From Bacillota bacterium (GTDB lineage Bacteria > Bacillota > UBA994 > PWPR01), in contig JANQLZ010000067.1 of NCBI GenBank assembly GCA_028280325.1, positions 36,220-100,219 on the forward strand: 64,000 bases of DNA, written 5' to 3'. The notes below the pieces were generated by a model. It did not search any database. It was not told where the DNA came from and saw only the letters and a program-made list of their open reading frames with translations. The position numbers and the translations under genes were made by a program. Shown here in pieces: positions 17,216-26,197 of the stretch (position 1 is its first letter; every line of letters starts with the position of its first letter).

Positions 17216-17449
17216 TTATAATTTAATTATACTCTGCAGTTCTTTAAGTGACGGAACCCTGCCCACCACAACTATCTCTCCATCTACGGCCAAGGCCGGA
17301 GTTTTCATAACCCCGTAAGCGATGATGTCTTCCATTTTATCAACCTTTACTACCTCGGCTGCAATACCGGATTCATTCACTGCTTTCTGAACTCTTTCAT
17401 AAAGTCTTTTACACTTGGGGCATCCGGTACCTAGAATTTCAAGCTTCAT
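17216..17449 (-). CDS. Small thioredoxin-like redox protein
   Basis: At 77 residues it matches the mini-thioredoxins (MTH895/TM0996-like) with active-site GCPKC (C10, C13) and the cis-proline region MKTPALAVDG. These proteins are often encoded beside ArsP-type permeases. The gap to the permease gene is 12 bases and to the AhpD-like gene three bases. Confidence 0.9.
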   Translation of the reverse strand: MKLEILGTGCPKCKRLYERVQKAVNESGIAAEVVKVDKMEDIIAYGVMKTPALAVDGEIVVVGRVPSLKELQSIIKL

Positions 17450-17461
17450 GCTATCACCTCC

Positions 17462-18421
17462 TTATAAAAGCCATGTGCTCATAAAGTTCATATAGTAGCC
17501 AACAAACACTATTGCAACACCAGTAATGATTACAAACGCTGTAATCAACCTGGGCTTGATGACCTTTCTTAATATCACCATCTGCGGCAAAGACAGAGCT
17601 GTAACTGCCATTACAAAAGATAAAGCTGTCCCCAGGCCAACCCCCTTGGCGATCAAGGCTTCAGCGATTGGTAGTGTTCCCATTGCATTGGAGTAGAGCG
17701 GAATGCCAGCTGCCACACCTACCAGTACTGCAAATGGATTATCTGGTCCGGCATTAGCCTCTAAGAAAGACTGAGGAACCCAGCCATGAATATAGGCTCC
17801 TATTCCAATACCGACAACAACATAGGGCCAAACAGTTTTGACAATATCAAGGACATTATCCCGGGCGAATACCAGCCTCTCTCTGAAGCTCAATTGCTGA
17901 TCCTGATATTCTCCTGTTTTCATCCGATAGACATACTCTTCTACATATTTTTCCAGCCCCAACTTTTCAATTATAATACCACCCACTACTCCAATTACCA
18001 CCCCAGCAATGATATAGGTGAGAGCAATTTTCCAACCAAAAGCCAAAAATAACATGCCCATTGCAAACTCATTGACTATGGGTGATGTTATCAGAAATGA
18101 AAATGTCACCCCTAAAGGAATTCCGGCCTCGACAAATCCAATAAACAATGGTACTGAAGAGCAAGAACAGAATGGAGTTACAATACCAAACAGTGAAGCT
18201 GCAATATGGGCTTTTACTCCACTTATTTTTTCTAATATTTTTTTGGTTTTATCCGGTGAAAAATAGCTTCTGATATATGATATGACGAAAATCATACAAC
18301 TCAGCAATACTAATATCTTGGTTACATCCCAGACAAAAAAGTGAACAGCTTCTCCCCAACGCGTACCCAGATCCATTCCAAAAACTGTTCCTACCAGCCA
18401 ATCTGCAAATGCCTTAAACAT
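17462..18421 (-). CDS. ArsP/DUF318-family permease
   Basis: This 319-residue membrane protein carries the family hallmark TPFCSCSSVPLF (C85, C87) and two blocks of membrane segments split by a charged cytoplasmic loop near 165-185. ArsP relatives export trivalent organoarsenicals; other members are only known as predicted permeases. An ArsR repressor is divergently encoded 133 bases away and two thiol-redox proteins follow, so metalloid or thiol-reactive metal export is likely. Confidence 0.88.
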   Translation of the reverse strand: MFKAFADWLVGTVFGMDLGTRWGEAVHFFVWDVTKILVLLSCMIFVISYIRSYFSPDKTKKILEKISGVKAHIAASLFGIVTPFCSCSSVPLFIGFVEAGIPLGVTFSFLITSPIVNEFAMGMLFLAFGWKIALTYIIAGVVIGVVGGIIIEKLGLEKYVEEYVYRMKTGEYQDQQLSFRERLVFARDNVLDIVKTVWPYVVVGIGIGAYIHGWVPQSFLEANAGPDNPFAVLVGVAAGIPLYSNAMGTLPIAEALIAKGVGLGTALSFVMAVTALSLPQMVILRKVIKPRLITAFVIITGVAIVFVGYYMNFMSTWLL

Positions 18422-18554
18422 CAGCTTACCTCCATATCAACCCAGCATTATATGCGTATTTTCTTATATTACGTTATCATTATATTAATAGCGTATTGCT
18501 TTGTCAATATAAAAAAGCTATAATATAAGAAATTAATTATATAAGGTGATTATT

Positions 18555-18914
18555 ATGATAACAGCCGATTTTGTCAGTGTATTTAAGGCCTTAGGCCAGC
18601 CTACACGCTTGCATATATTGCGACTATTATCCGCCAGGAATCTCTGTGTTTGTGAGCTGGTAGAGGTGTTGCAAACCAGCCAACCCCGTATATCGCAGCA
18701 CCTTAAGGTTTTAAAAAACGCAGGTCTGGTCAAAGAAAGTATTGATGGCTCCATGCGGATTTACCATTTACAGCGTGAAGCACTGAGGCATTACCTTAGC
18801 TCTTTCAATGATTTTTTAACCGACTATGATAGTCAGGATCAGGAGATAAAAACATATCTCCGCCATTTAGCAGAGATCGGTGACGAATACAGATCCAGCA
18901 GAAGGCAGTCATAA
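18555..18914 (+). CDS. arsR: ArsR-family metal-sensing repressor
   Basis: Winged-helix repressor of 119 residues with the ELCVCEL-type metal site (LCVCELVEVL) on the helix that precedes the recognition region (SQPRISQHLKVL). The start is ATG 18555 with AAGGTG six bases upstream; a GTG three codons before is less likely. It faces away from the permease operon and probably controls it from the shared AT-rich gap, where GCGTATT occurs twice (18454, 18491). Confidence 0.9.
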   Translation: MITADFVSVFKALGQPTRLHILRLLSARNLCVCELVEVLQTSQPRISQHLKVLKNAGLVKESIDGSMRIYHLQREALRHYLSSFNDFLTDYDSQDQEIKTYLRHLAEIGDEYRSSRRQS

Positions 18915-18921
18915 ATTATTA

Positions 18922-18978
18922 AAAACCTTTCACTTTTACAGTTAATATCGATCATTAACTGTTCCGGTGAAAGGTTTT
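18922..18978. terminator. Long bidirectional terminator hairpin
   Basis: AAAACCTTTCAC pairs with GTGAAAGGTTTT and an inner ACAGTTAAT pairs with ATTAACTGT. It separates arsR from the convergent appendage-like gene. Confidence 0.85.
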
Positions 18979-19016
18979 AATCATAGCTAATTTATAATAC
19001 TGTCTTTATTACAAAT

Positions 19017-19337
19017 TTAGCTGCATTCAGTATCGCAGGGACATAGCGCAGCACAGCAGATGCATCCTCTGTAACTAATGATATAATTACCTGCGTCTGT
19101 AAAATCGATCTCTATTGAGCATATTGCTTCTCTAGCAATTGACAACCTGCATCCTGCACCCAAAGTTATAGGATTCCCGATTACTCCGTTGATAATTATG
19201 CCTACGGAATTTGTACTGCAATTGAAGAAGGTCACTGAACCGAAGCAATCACCTGTACCAGAAAAAATAGTTCTGGTTTCCGCGGCGGCCACTGTCACAT
19301 CACATGTGCCACATACTGGAGTTTTTATAGTAGCCAT
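19017..19337 (-). CDS. Cysteine-rich DUF3992-like protein, possible endospore appendage subunit
   Basis: The 106-residue protein contains 12 cysteines (C9, C12, C31, C40, C63, C73, C92, C94, C95, C99, C101, C105) around a short beta-rich core (GSVTFFNCSTNSVGIIING, LSIAREAICSIEIDF). This resembles the S-Ena endospore-appendage subunits (DUF3992) of Bacillus: a jelly-roll-like core with an N-terminal cysteine connector. A promoter resembling mother-cell sigma factor sites precedes it. A second, related-looking gene lies divergently. I infer a spore surface role; remote homology should be checked by structure. Confidence 0.55.
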   Translation of the reverse strand: MATIKTPVCGTCDVTVAAAETRTIFSGTGDCFGSVTFFNCSTNSVGIIINGVIGNPITLGAGCRLSIAREAICSIEIDFTDAGNYIISYRGCICCAALCPCDTECS

Positions 19338-19394
19338 TTAATCACACCTTTATATTATTAAGAATTTGGAAAAATGGTATGTCCACTTTCGAAA

Positions 19395-19422
19395 TAGTAT
19401 ATGAGACTTGTCTTAAAGTTGT
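19395..19422 (-). promoter_or_regulatory. Possible sigma-K/E-type promoter
   Basis: On the minus strand AC is followed 17 bases later by CATATACTA, fitting the mother-cell pattern AC-N16/17-CATAnnnTA. It is about 60 bases ahead of the cysteine-rich gene. Confidence 0.45.
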
Positions 19423-19507
19423 TCAAGATTAAGAGGTGAAAGCTTCCAGCCAGATTATTAACTTATACTTAATGCAGAGTAATCTGATTCTTTGTACATA
19501 AAATGAA

Positions 19508-19534
19508 ACAACCTATCGCTTGTATCATAATATA
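19508..19534 (+). promoter_or_regulatory. Possible sigma-K/E-type promoter
   Basis: AC, 16 bases, then CATAATATA fits the same mother-cell pattern as the promoter facing the other way. It is about 35 bases ahead of the second appendage-like gene. Confidence 0.45.
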
Positions 19535-19568
19535 TAGTATGTTAGCAAGGGCTTAGGGGGGCTGTGGA

Positions 19569-20069
19569 ATGAAAGAGTGCGTGGATATTTTACCACAGAA
19601 GAAATGGTGCAAAAAAATTCCTTTACATGGTGTGATTAAAACAAATAGCAAAGAAAGATTGGCAATCTATGATTCCCAATGCTTTGAATCCTTTGGTACA
19701 ATTCATTTTAAGAATAAAGGCTCTTTTGAAATTAAAGTATATAAAAACAATTTACCTGACCCGGTAGCTGTAATTAAGCCAAATTCCAGCTTTACTTTAA
19801 CCTCGGAGCCATTCTACAGAATAGAAGTGCAGTGTAAACCTCCATGCAAAAAGCAGTACAAAGAAATCTGGCACAGTAAAAGTCACAGTACCAGATCTAA
19901 AAGATATAATAGAGTTTGCAGGCCATGCAAGCCAAAGTATAAATGCAAATTATGCTATCAAGGCTTTGTGTGTGTAAAAGTTGCCTGTGATTTTTGTTGC
20001 GATATTAATGACCCCTTATCAGAAAAAAACGATAGTTTGGCAATTGACGAGCAGTTATTGCAATTATAG
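19569..20069 (+). CDS. Cysteine- and lysine-rich protein with DUF3992-like core
   Basis: Residues about 25-90 read like the appendage core (FGTIHFKNKGSFEIKVYKN, then an NSSFTLTS turn and YRIEVQC). The rest is unusual: a basic stretch rich in Lys, Ser and Arg, then a run of cysteine pairs (CRPC, CKLC, CDFCC) up to the acidic C terminus. The strong RBS and the sporulation-like promoter support expression. It may be a modified appendage or spore-coat protein; function is inferred from the neighbour and is not proven. Confidence 0.5.
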   Translation: MKECVDILPQKKWCKKIPLHGVIKTNSKERLAIYDSQCFESFGTIHFKNKGSFEIKVYKNNLPDPVAVIKPNSSFTLTSEPFYRIEVQCKPPCKKQYKEIWHSKSHSTRSKRYNRVCRPCKPKYKCKLCYQGFVCVKVACDFCCDINDPLSEKNDSLAIDEQLLQL

Positions 20070-20114
20070 GATTTTCTCTTCTAATCAATTAGAGATTTGA
20101 GTGGGCCCGTTCAA

Positions 20115-20438
20115 TTACTCTGGTTCTTTATCCTCTATATCAGAGCCCTCTTCAGTATTGCCTGAAGGTTCATCATTAGCTTCTTGGCCAGCATCAACAT
20201 TGCTTTCTGCTTGTCCTTCAGCTGATCTTTCTTCTTCATCTAATTCTTTTTCTAAACGGGCATGCAGTTCTGCCAATTTTTTACGCTTAACTGCTCTCTT
20301 ATTCATAAACGTGGCTGCAAACAAGATGCAGGCAATTATAAACATCCTGATAAATCTGTCCTGAGTCATTTGAACAAGAACTATTCCGCCGGTTATAACC
20401 AGTAAAGCAGCTAACAGACGTTTAACATTTTTTGACAC
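20115..20438 (-). CDS. Small membrane protein with acidic tail
   Basis: The 107-residue product has two hydrophobic segments (about 9-24 and 31-46), a basic stretch (NKRAVKRKKLAEL), a short coiled-coil-like helix and a very acidic, low-complexity C terminus. I do not recognise the family. It lies tail to tail with the appendage-like gene, with a small AT-rich hairpin between them (20075-20098). Confidence 0.6.
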   Translation of the reverse strand: MSKNVKRLLAALLVITGGIVLVQMTQDRFIRMFIIACILFAATFMNKRAVKRKKLAELHARLEKELDEEERSAEGQAESNVDAGQEANDEPSGNTEEGSDIEDKEPE

Positions 20439-20551
20439 TAACGCGCACTCCCTTTAAGTTTATCCCAGTTAGATTCTAGACTGTTGCTATAATTCCTGCT
20501 CTTCTCAGGCAGCAAACAGCCTCTCATATATTTTCAATTTATCTAAAACCG

Positions 20552-20704
20552 TTATTTGTCCTGGTAGCGTAAACAAGCCGGATAATTGCCTTTCTGACGA
20601 TGATTAGCAACGCATTCGCAGCAAATGCCATGATTGGCGCAGTCAGATTTTTTACAGCTACACTCAACTTTGTTATTTGCTTTATTGGTACATTCTATAC
20701 TCAT
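20552..20704 (-). CDS. DUF6485-like cysteine-rich small protein, 50 residues
   Basis: This short frame starts at ATG 20704-20702 with GAGG nine bases upstream; another ATG three codons before is less favoured. It has the spaced cysteines of the DUF6485 family: ECTN, then CSCKKSDCANHGICCECV, then PACLRY. Such proteins probably bind zinc or an iron-sulfur cluster; no function is established. It lies alone between the membrane protein and the MFS gene. Confidence 0.75.
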   Translation of the reverse strand: MSIECTNKANNKVECSCKKSDCANHGICCECVANHRQKGNYPACLRYQDK

Positions 20705-20773
20705 TACTGTCATCCTCTCCTCTGTTACTCAATATAATTTAGTTTTAAAAGGATGTCAAGATTATGAGTATTA

Positions 20774-21994
20774 TTACTGGGCCAAGGCAATGTCTTCTCT
20801 CAACTCTTCAATTTTATAGAATGTAATTCCATTGTAGATCATCGGAGCACCACATATTGCAAAAACATATCCAACATTGATAGTATCGGCTATGACACTG
20901 AATACCCCCTGTGACAATGGCTGCAGCCCGCCGGTTAATGAACCCATCAGACCAAAAACCTTGCCCAACATATTGGGTTGAATAATTTTTTGCAGGATCG
21001 TATCGAGATAGATATTTACTATTCCCACGAAAAAACCCATCATAAACAGTAAAAATCCATGCAGGTACCAGGCTTTTACCGGCAACGCCAGAGCCATTAA
21101 GGCTATACCGGTGATCAACACGCTGACCCTGCTTAAGGTATAAAATTTATCCTTTAGCTTGAAAAAGGCTATCAGAACAGTGGCTAATAAAGTTCCGGCC
21201 ATTATTGAGCTCAACAATATCCCGTAAATGTTACTGCCTGCCTGCAAATTGTCATTGACAAATTTAGGGAGCAAGACCATCAGCGGGGCAATAAAGAGGT
21301 TGGCGCTAATTGATATTTTAATGACCTTTATCAGCAATGAATGATCTTTGATATAAGCTAACCCAGCTTTTAAATCACTGACAAATACTTGCTTGTTAAA
21401 GGTTCTGCCCTGCTTATTAACCGAAGGGATATCGATGAAAGCTTCTGAGATGGCTGAGATAATATAAGATATACCGTCTAAGAATAACAGCGCAGGAATC
21501 CCGATAGTTATTATTAAAATTCCTCCTACCGCGTAGCTTAAAATATTGGAAATCGTTCCCGTCATTTGCCGAAAAGAATTAGCCCGCGACAGCTCTTCCT
21601 TAGGTACAATAGAGGGGATAGAAGATATAATAGCCGGTGTAAACAGACTATGTAAAGCCGTTGTCAGTACTCCGGCAATCACTACCTGATAAAACTTCAA
21701 ATAGCCGTAATGCGCACTGTAAGCCAAAGCCAGATAAATAAAACCGCGCAGTAGATCAGCCCAGAAAATCAGCCACTTGCGATTGAGCCGATCCGCTATC
21801 ACCCCGGTAAACGGACCCAGCAATACTCTGACAGAACTCTTGGACATCGCTAAGACCCCTAAAGCAACGGCAGAACCTGTTGCACTTTGCACCCACCAGA
21901 TTAAAGCCACGTAGCCTGCCCCGTCACCTATCTGAGACACAGCCTGTCCCAACCATAACAACACAAAATTCTTATTAAATAATTTACTCTTCAT
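20774..21994 (-). CDS. MFS transporter, EntS/macrolide-efflux type
   Basis: The 406-residue protein has about twelve membrane segments in two halves, and the MFS_3-type opening (NFVLLWLGQAVSQIGDGAG) seen in drug and siderophore exporters. The conserved loop between segments 2 and 3 is GPFTGVIADRLNRKW. It is monocistronic. The substrate is unknown; family members export macrolides, enterobactin or other hydrophobic compounds. Confidence 0.85.
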   Translation of the reverse strand: MKSKLFNKNFVLLWLGQAVSQIGDGAGYVALIWWVQSATGSAVALGVLAMSKSSVRVLLGPFTGVIADRLNRKWLIFWADLLRGFIYLALAYSAHYGYLKFYQVVIAGVLTTALHSLFTPAIISSIPSIVPKEELSRANSFRQMTGTISNILSYAVGGILIITIGIPALLFLDGISYIISAISEAFIDIPSVNKQGRTFNKQVFVSDLKAGLAYIKDHSLLIKVIKISISANLFIAPLMVLLPKFVNDNLQAGSNIYGILLSSIMAGTLLATVLIAFFKLKDKFYTLSRVSVLITGIALMALALPVKAWYLHGFLLFMMGFFVGIVNIYLDTILQKIIQPNMLGKVFGLMGSLTGGLQPLSQGVFSVIADTINVGYVFAICGAPMIYNGITFYKIEELREDIALAQ

Positions 21995-22204
21995 TTTTAC
22001 CTCGTTAATTTTTATACATATAATAATACCATAAAATTACTAATTAAAATGTTAAGATTTCTATTTTGACCGGCGTTTATTGCTTTTTTACCAGTCCATT
22101 TCAGAGATTCTTAAACTATCAGTTTTCTTATATGCCCTAACTTGGCAGGTTTGACTTTTAAGTTTAAATGCCATATAATTACCGTTAAAGCTACGAAAAG
22201 AAGT

Positions 22205-22437
22205 AGTATGTGATTGCAGCTGTTTAGAGAGTTGCCGCCAGGTGAAAGGCAATCAGCTAAAGCACAGAACTCGTCTTGGAGCCAGTGATATGAAAGGCCA
22301 TAGTATCACTCGTTTTATCTGCGTTAAGGATCGACAGCTTACACTGTTTAAGAGCTGGGCACTATAAACCAGTGCTCGGAATTAGAGTGGTACCGCGGAA
22401 GCTAACCTTTCGTCTCTATTTAGAGATGAAGGGTTTT
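22205..22437 (+). promoter_or_regulatory. T-box leader of leuS
   Basis: The conserved T-box bulge (AGAGTGGTACCGCGG, 22384-22398) is followed by a terminator whose arms AACCTTTCGTCTCTA and TAGAGATGAAGGGTT close over a few bases, then a T-run. Upstream lies a Stem I-like region with a GAACTC segment near 22270, whose CTC would be a leucine specifier codon. Uncharged leucine tRNA would favour the antiterminator and turn on the synthetase gene 23 bases downstream. Confidence 0.9.
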
Positions 22438-22459
22438 TAATATTTAAGGAGGATCACAT

Positions 22460-24916
22460 ATGGAAAAAAGCTATTCTCGACAAACTGATTTAAAATGGCA
22501 GCAAAAGTGGCACGAAACTGAACTTTACAAATTTAACGTGGACAGAATCGATGACAAGCTGTATTGCCTGGAAATGTTTTCTTATCCATCGGGTTCTCAG
22601 CTGCATATTGGCCACTGGTACAACTATGGCTTAACCGATTCCTGGGCCCGCTTTAAGCGCATGCAGGGCTATGAAGTTTTTGAACCGATGGGTTTCGATG
22701 CCTTCGGTTTACCAGCGGAGAACTATGCCATTAAAACGGGAATCCATCCCAAAACATCTACAGATAATAATATTAAGACAATGCAACAACAATTGCGGTC
22801 GATGGGCGCGATGTTTGACTGGGATTATGAGCTGGCAACTTGTGATTTAAGCTATTATCGCTGGACACAATGGCTGTTTTTGCAGCTTTACAAGAGCGGC
22901 CTGGCCTACAGGTCAGATGCCCCTGTTAACTGGTGCCCCTCGTGTCAGACTGTTTTAGCCAATGAACAGGTCGTATCCGGCCAGTGCGAGCGATGCGATT
23001 CTGAAATTGTTCGCAAAGATATGAATCAATGGTTTTTCCGAATTACCAAATATGCTGATGAGCTGTTAGCTGATTTGGACAGTTTAGACTGGCCTTCGCG
23101 AACTATAGCAGCTCAAAAAAACTGGATTGGCAAATCAGTAGGGGCTGAACTTACGTTTTTCGTGAGTGATTCTGAACTGAGTTTTACGGTCTTTACGACC
23201 AGAGCTGATACATTGCTGGGAGCCTCTTATGTGGTACTGGCCCCAGAGCATAAATTAGTTGAAATAATAACCACGCCCGGCCAGTCAGCAGCTGTTCAGG
23301 AGTATCAGCTTCAGGCCCGCAAGCAGAGCGAAATAGAGAGATTAGCTACTGACAAGGAAAAAACCGGGGTATTTACGGGAGCTTATGCCATTCATCCCAT
23401 CACCAATGAAGAGATTCCAATCTGGATAGCCGATTATGTTTTAGCCAGCTACGGCACCGGTGCTGTGATGGCCGTACCAGCTCATGACACCAGAGACTTT
23501 GAGTTTGCCAAGAGGTTTAATCTGCCTATTCCCAGGGTTATCAAAGCAAAAGATGGCAGCGATGACAGCCTTCCTTACACCGACTATGGAATTATGGTAA
23601 ACAGTGGACAGTTTAATGGATTGAGCTCAGAAGAAGGCAAAAAAGCTGTGGTTGAAAAACTGGCTGAGACAGATGCCGGAAAGTTTTCTGTTAATTATCG
23701 CCTCAGAGACTGGTTGGTTTCCCGCCAGCGTTACTGGGGGGCGCCTATTCCGATGATTCACTGTGACAAGTGCGGTATTGTGCCTGTTCCAGAAAGCGAT
23801 TTGCCAGTAGAGCTGCCTTTCGATGTAGATTATAAGCCCAAAGGCAAAGCCCCACTGACGACCAATGAGAGTTTTTATTATACTACCTGCCCTACCTGTG
23901 GCGAGCCAGCTAAGCGGGACCCAGACACTTTGGATACCTTTGTGGATTCCAGCTGGTACTTTCTGCGCTTTCCAGACAGCAACAATGAGCTGGAGCCCTG
24001 GAATCGTCAGCTAATCAATAAAATGCTGCCGGTTGACAAGTATGTTGGCGGACCTGAACATGCCTGTATGCATTTGCTTTACGCCCGATTTATAACTAAA
24101 GCATTCCGGGACATGGGCTATTTAGATTTTGACGAGCCGTTTCTGTCTCTAACTCATCAGGGAATTATCTTAGGTCCCGATGGGAAACGAATGAGTAAAT
24201 CTAAGGGCAATACCATTTTGCCGGATAGCTATATTGAAGAGCATGGCTCCGATGTTTTGCGGCTGTTTTTAGCCTTTGGCTATGCCTACACCGAGGGCGG
24301 GCCTTGGGATGAGAAAGGTATTAAAGCGGTAGCACGCTTTGTTGAAAGAGTAGAGCGGCTTGTAAAGCATGTCAATCAGCTCAAAAAAACGGCCTCAAAG
24401 GTAACAACTGAAGTTGGTAAGGCTGAAAAAGATTTAAACTATGTTCGTCATTATGCCATTAAAGGCGTTACCCAGGATGCTGAACGAATGCAGTACAATA
24501 CCTGTGTTTCACGGATGATGGAACTGACCAATGCCTTATATAAATACGATTTAAACACTGAAGTTAAAAATGTTCAGCTAATGATCGATTGCATCCGAGA
24601 CCTGATGTTAATCATGGCTCCTTTTGCTCCCCATTTTACTGAGGAAATGTGGCATCAGTCGGGCTATGAATACTCGATCTTTAATCAGCGCTGGCCGAAA
24701 TATGACGAAGCTGCTCTGGTGTTGGATACTATAGAAATTGCTGTGCAAATTAACGGCAAGATCAAAACCAAATTAGATGTAGACACCTCATTGAATAAGG
24801 CTGAACTGGAGAAGCTGGCCCTGAGTGAACCGCAGGTAATTAAATTTATTGGCGATAAATCTGTAGTAAAAGTTATTGTCGTACCGAAAAGATTAATTAA
24901 TATTGTGGTTAAATAA
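22460..24916 (+). CDS. leuS: Leucyl-tRNA synthetase
   Basis: Class I synthetase of 818 residues, the usual bacterial length. The HIGH motif is at 49-52 (LHIGHW) and the KMSKS motif at about 577-581 (KRMSKSKGN). Between them lie the CP1 editing domain with its TTRADT-type segment ([13 protein letters not shown]) and the metal-binding cysteine pairs (CPSC, CERC). The anticodon-binding domain and small C-terminal domain follow. The RBS AAGGAGG is strong. Expression is probably controlled by the T-box leader. Confidence 0.97.
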   Translation: MEKSYSRQTDLKWQQKWHETELYKFNVDRIDDKLYCLEMFSYPSGSQLHIGHWYNYGLTDSWARFKRMQGYEVFEPMGFDAFGLPAENYAIKTGIHPKTSTDNNIKTMQQQLRSMGAMFDWDYELATCDLSYYRWTQWLFLQLYKSGLAYRSDAPVNWCPSCQTVLANEQVVSGQCERCDSEIVRKDMNQWFFRITKYADELLADLDSLDWPSRTIAAQKNWIGKSVGAELTFFVSDSELSFTVFTTRADTLLGASYVVLAPEHKLVEIITTPGQSAAVQEYQLQARKQSEIERLATDKEKTGVFTGAYAIHPITNEEIPIWIADYVLASYGTGAVMAVPAHDTRDFEFAKRFNLPIPRVIKAKDGSDDSLPYTDYGIMVNSGQFNGLSSEEGKKAVVEKLAETDAGKFSVNYRLRDWLVSRQRYWGAPIPMIHCDKCGIVPVPESDLPVELPFDVDYKPKGKAPLTTNESFYYTTCPTCGEPAKRDPDTLDTFVDSSWYFLRFPDSNNELEPWNRQLINKMLPVDKYVGGPEHACMHLLYARFITKAFRDMGYLDFDEPFLSLTHQGIILGPDGKRMSKSKGNTILPDSYIEEHGSDVLRLFLAFGYAYTEGGPWDEKGIKAVARFVERVERLVKHVNQLKKTASKVTTEVGKAEKDLNYVRHYAIKGVTQDAERMQYNTCVSRMMELTNALYKYDLNTEVKNVQLMIDCIRDLMLIMAPFAPHFTEEMWHQSGYEYSIFNQRWPKYDEAALVLDTIEIAVQINGKIKTKLDVDTSLNKAELEKLALSEPQVIKFIGDKSVVKVIVVPKRLINIVVK

Positions 24917-24930
24917 AGTCATTGTTGAGG

Positions 24931-25000
24931 CTTGCCTTTGGCAAGCGGTTGGCAATAGGCTGGCAGTTGGTGGGCGATAGGTTGGCAGTTGGTTCTCTCA
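24931..25000 (+). repeat. Array of 11-bp units, copy 2
   Basis: It opens with the small hairpin CTTGCCtttGGCAAG. GGCAAG, GGCAAT, GGCAGT, GGCGAT and GGCAGT then start at 24940, 24951, 24962, 24973 and 24984, exactly 11 bases apart. It lies just behind leuS. Confidence 0.85.
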
Positions 25001-25057
25001 ATAGCTAACGATTGCTGGAACGATATAATGACATAATAGCCAGTTTAGTATTAGTAA

Positions 25058-25078
25058 GGGCGAACCTCGTGTTCGCCC
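25058..25078. terminator. Short GC hairpin in the leuS 3' flank
   Basis: GGGCGAAC pairs with GTTCGCCC over a five-base loop. No T-run follows directly on the plus strand, so it may be either a weak terminator or part of the repeat region. Confidence 0.45.
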
Positions 25079-25119
25079 CCTTAATGGCGTGTTCCAAGAA
25101 ATACAAGCATAATAACTTT

Positions 25120-25677
25120 TTAGTCTATCTTAACTATCCACTGGCAGGAATCTGAACCATTTAGGATAGATTGCTTTAATTCTATTGATTCAACATTAAA
25201 AATGGAATCAAAAAAACTTAAAAAGTGACCTGTACTGCACTCGCAATACAGATTTGATTCAAATTTATTTTTAGCTTTATTTACTAAGCCGCACAGGCAT
25301 TTGCTTCTATTAATGAATATGGATTTCTCATCTTTGTTAAAGGTAAATGATGTTTGAAAAGGCTCTTCTCTTTTATTAAGCAGTTCAAAGAAGTCTTCAA
25401 TTGTATCAGTTTCCTCTTTAATATCTCGTGTGAACTTAGTCCATGATTTTCCACAGCATTGTTGACCACAGCTCACTAACACTTTTTTAGTGTTCTCTCT
25501 GCCCAGCTGCTTTTCCATTCTATTGATAACTTCTTCAACATATTCAGCACTTCTCTTTTTACTTAAACTGGCAAAATCCATGGAATCATAAAGCACCTTT
25601 TCCAATGAATCTTCAAAGCCCTCCTTAATAGCATTTTTAGTAATCCTGCCAAACCTACCTGATTTATAATATTCCAA
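25120..25677 (-). CDS. DUF6144-like protein
   Basis: This 185-residue protein has the pattern I associate with DUF6144: a helical N-terminal half ending in SCGQQCCGKSWTKF, a central SKCLCGLVNK segment, a CEC segment (LYCECSTGHF) and a C-terminal strand ending SCQWIVKI. The eight or nine conserved-looking cysteines suggest metal or cofactor binding, and the end resembles V4R-type small-molecule domains. RBS GGAGAG precedes the ATG. No function is known. Confidence 0.7.
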   Translation of the reverse strand: MEYYKSGRFGRITKNAIKEGFEDSLEKVLYDSMDFASLSKKRSAEYVEEVINRMEKQLGRENTKKVLVSCGQQCCGKSWTKFTRDIKEETDTIEDFFELLNKREEPFQTSFTFNKDEKSIFINRSKCLCGLVNKAKNKFESNLYCECSTGHFLSFFDSIFNVESIELKQSILNGSDSCQWIVKID

Positions 25678-25837
25678 TTAATTTCTCTCCTTTTTAGCGA
25701 TGTAGATTATAACTTATTGAGAAAAGCTTTAATACATTTTATTATAACTGTTTATGGGAAAAAATACAATACTTTTCTTTTATAAATATTTATGGATTTA
25801 CAAACTTTACAGAGAGTCTGCTATATAAACTCTTCTT

Positions 25838-25912
25838 AACCCAACTCTCTATCCATAAAAAAAGTTTAAACTTAAATAAGACTCTCTTTCTGAGTCTTGT
25901 TTGTCGGTTGGG
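25838..25912 (+). other. Two-tier hairpin, possible terminator or small RNA
   Basis: The inner stem (25878-25884 with 25892-25898) is followed by GTTTGT, a weak T-run. The outer arms are seven to eight bases. No promoter for an independent RNA was confirmed. Confidence 0.35.
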
Positions 25913-26096
25913 ATTAGCTGCTTACGAGATTGAGCTTAAGGCAAGCACTTTGAAATACGAACTAAGTTTATGGTAAGTGAAATTGAGATGAGGTTCTTTA
26001 TGGTGAGAGACTGAGCAATGCTTAAGATGATTGTTTGCTGTTTTAAGTGCCTGGAAGAAAGTTTATTAGCAACTTTAGGCTCTCCACAGTACAAAA

Positions 26097-26141
26097 TTTG
26101 CCATAGTCTTTGATTTTACACGTAAAGTGGATTATGGCAAA
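26097..26141 (-). repeat. Palindromic element, copy A (paired with 34144-34190)
   Basis: On the minus strand TTTGCCATAATC pairs with GACTATGGCAAA, followed by TTTTG. It follows the AraC gene and could terminate it. A near copy follows the Crp-family gene at 34144-34190, and the likeness continues for about 60 bases on the side facing the regulator genes. Confidence 0.7.
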
Positions 26142-26197
26142 CTATGCTTTTTAAAAACACATAAATATTTACATTGTCATTATTGCTACACTTTGTG

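Larger units (their letters stand above)
25678..26197. other. Gene-free stretch with hairpins
   Basis: No coding frame. It contains a two-tier hairpin (25838-25912) with an inner stem AAGACTC/GAGTCTT and outer arms AACCCAAC/GTTGGG, and a palindromic element at 26097-26141 that is repeated at 34144. The remainder is AT-rich. Confidence 0.5.
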
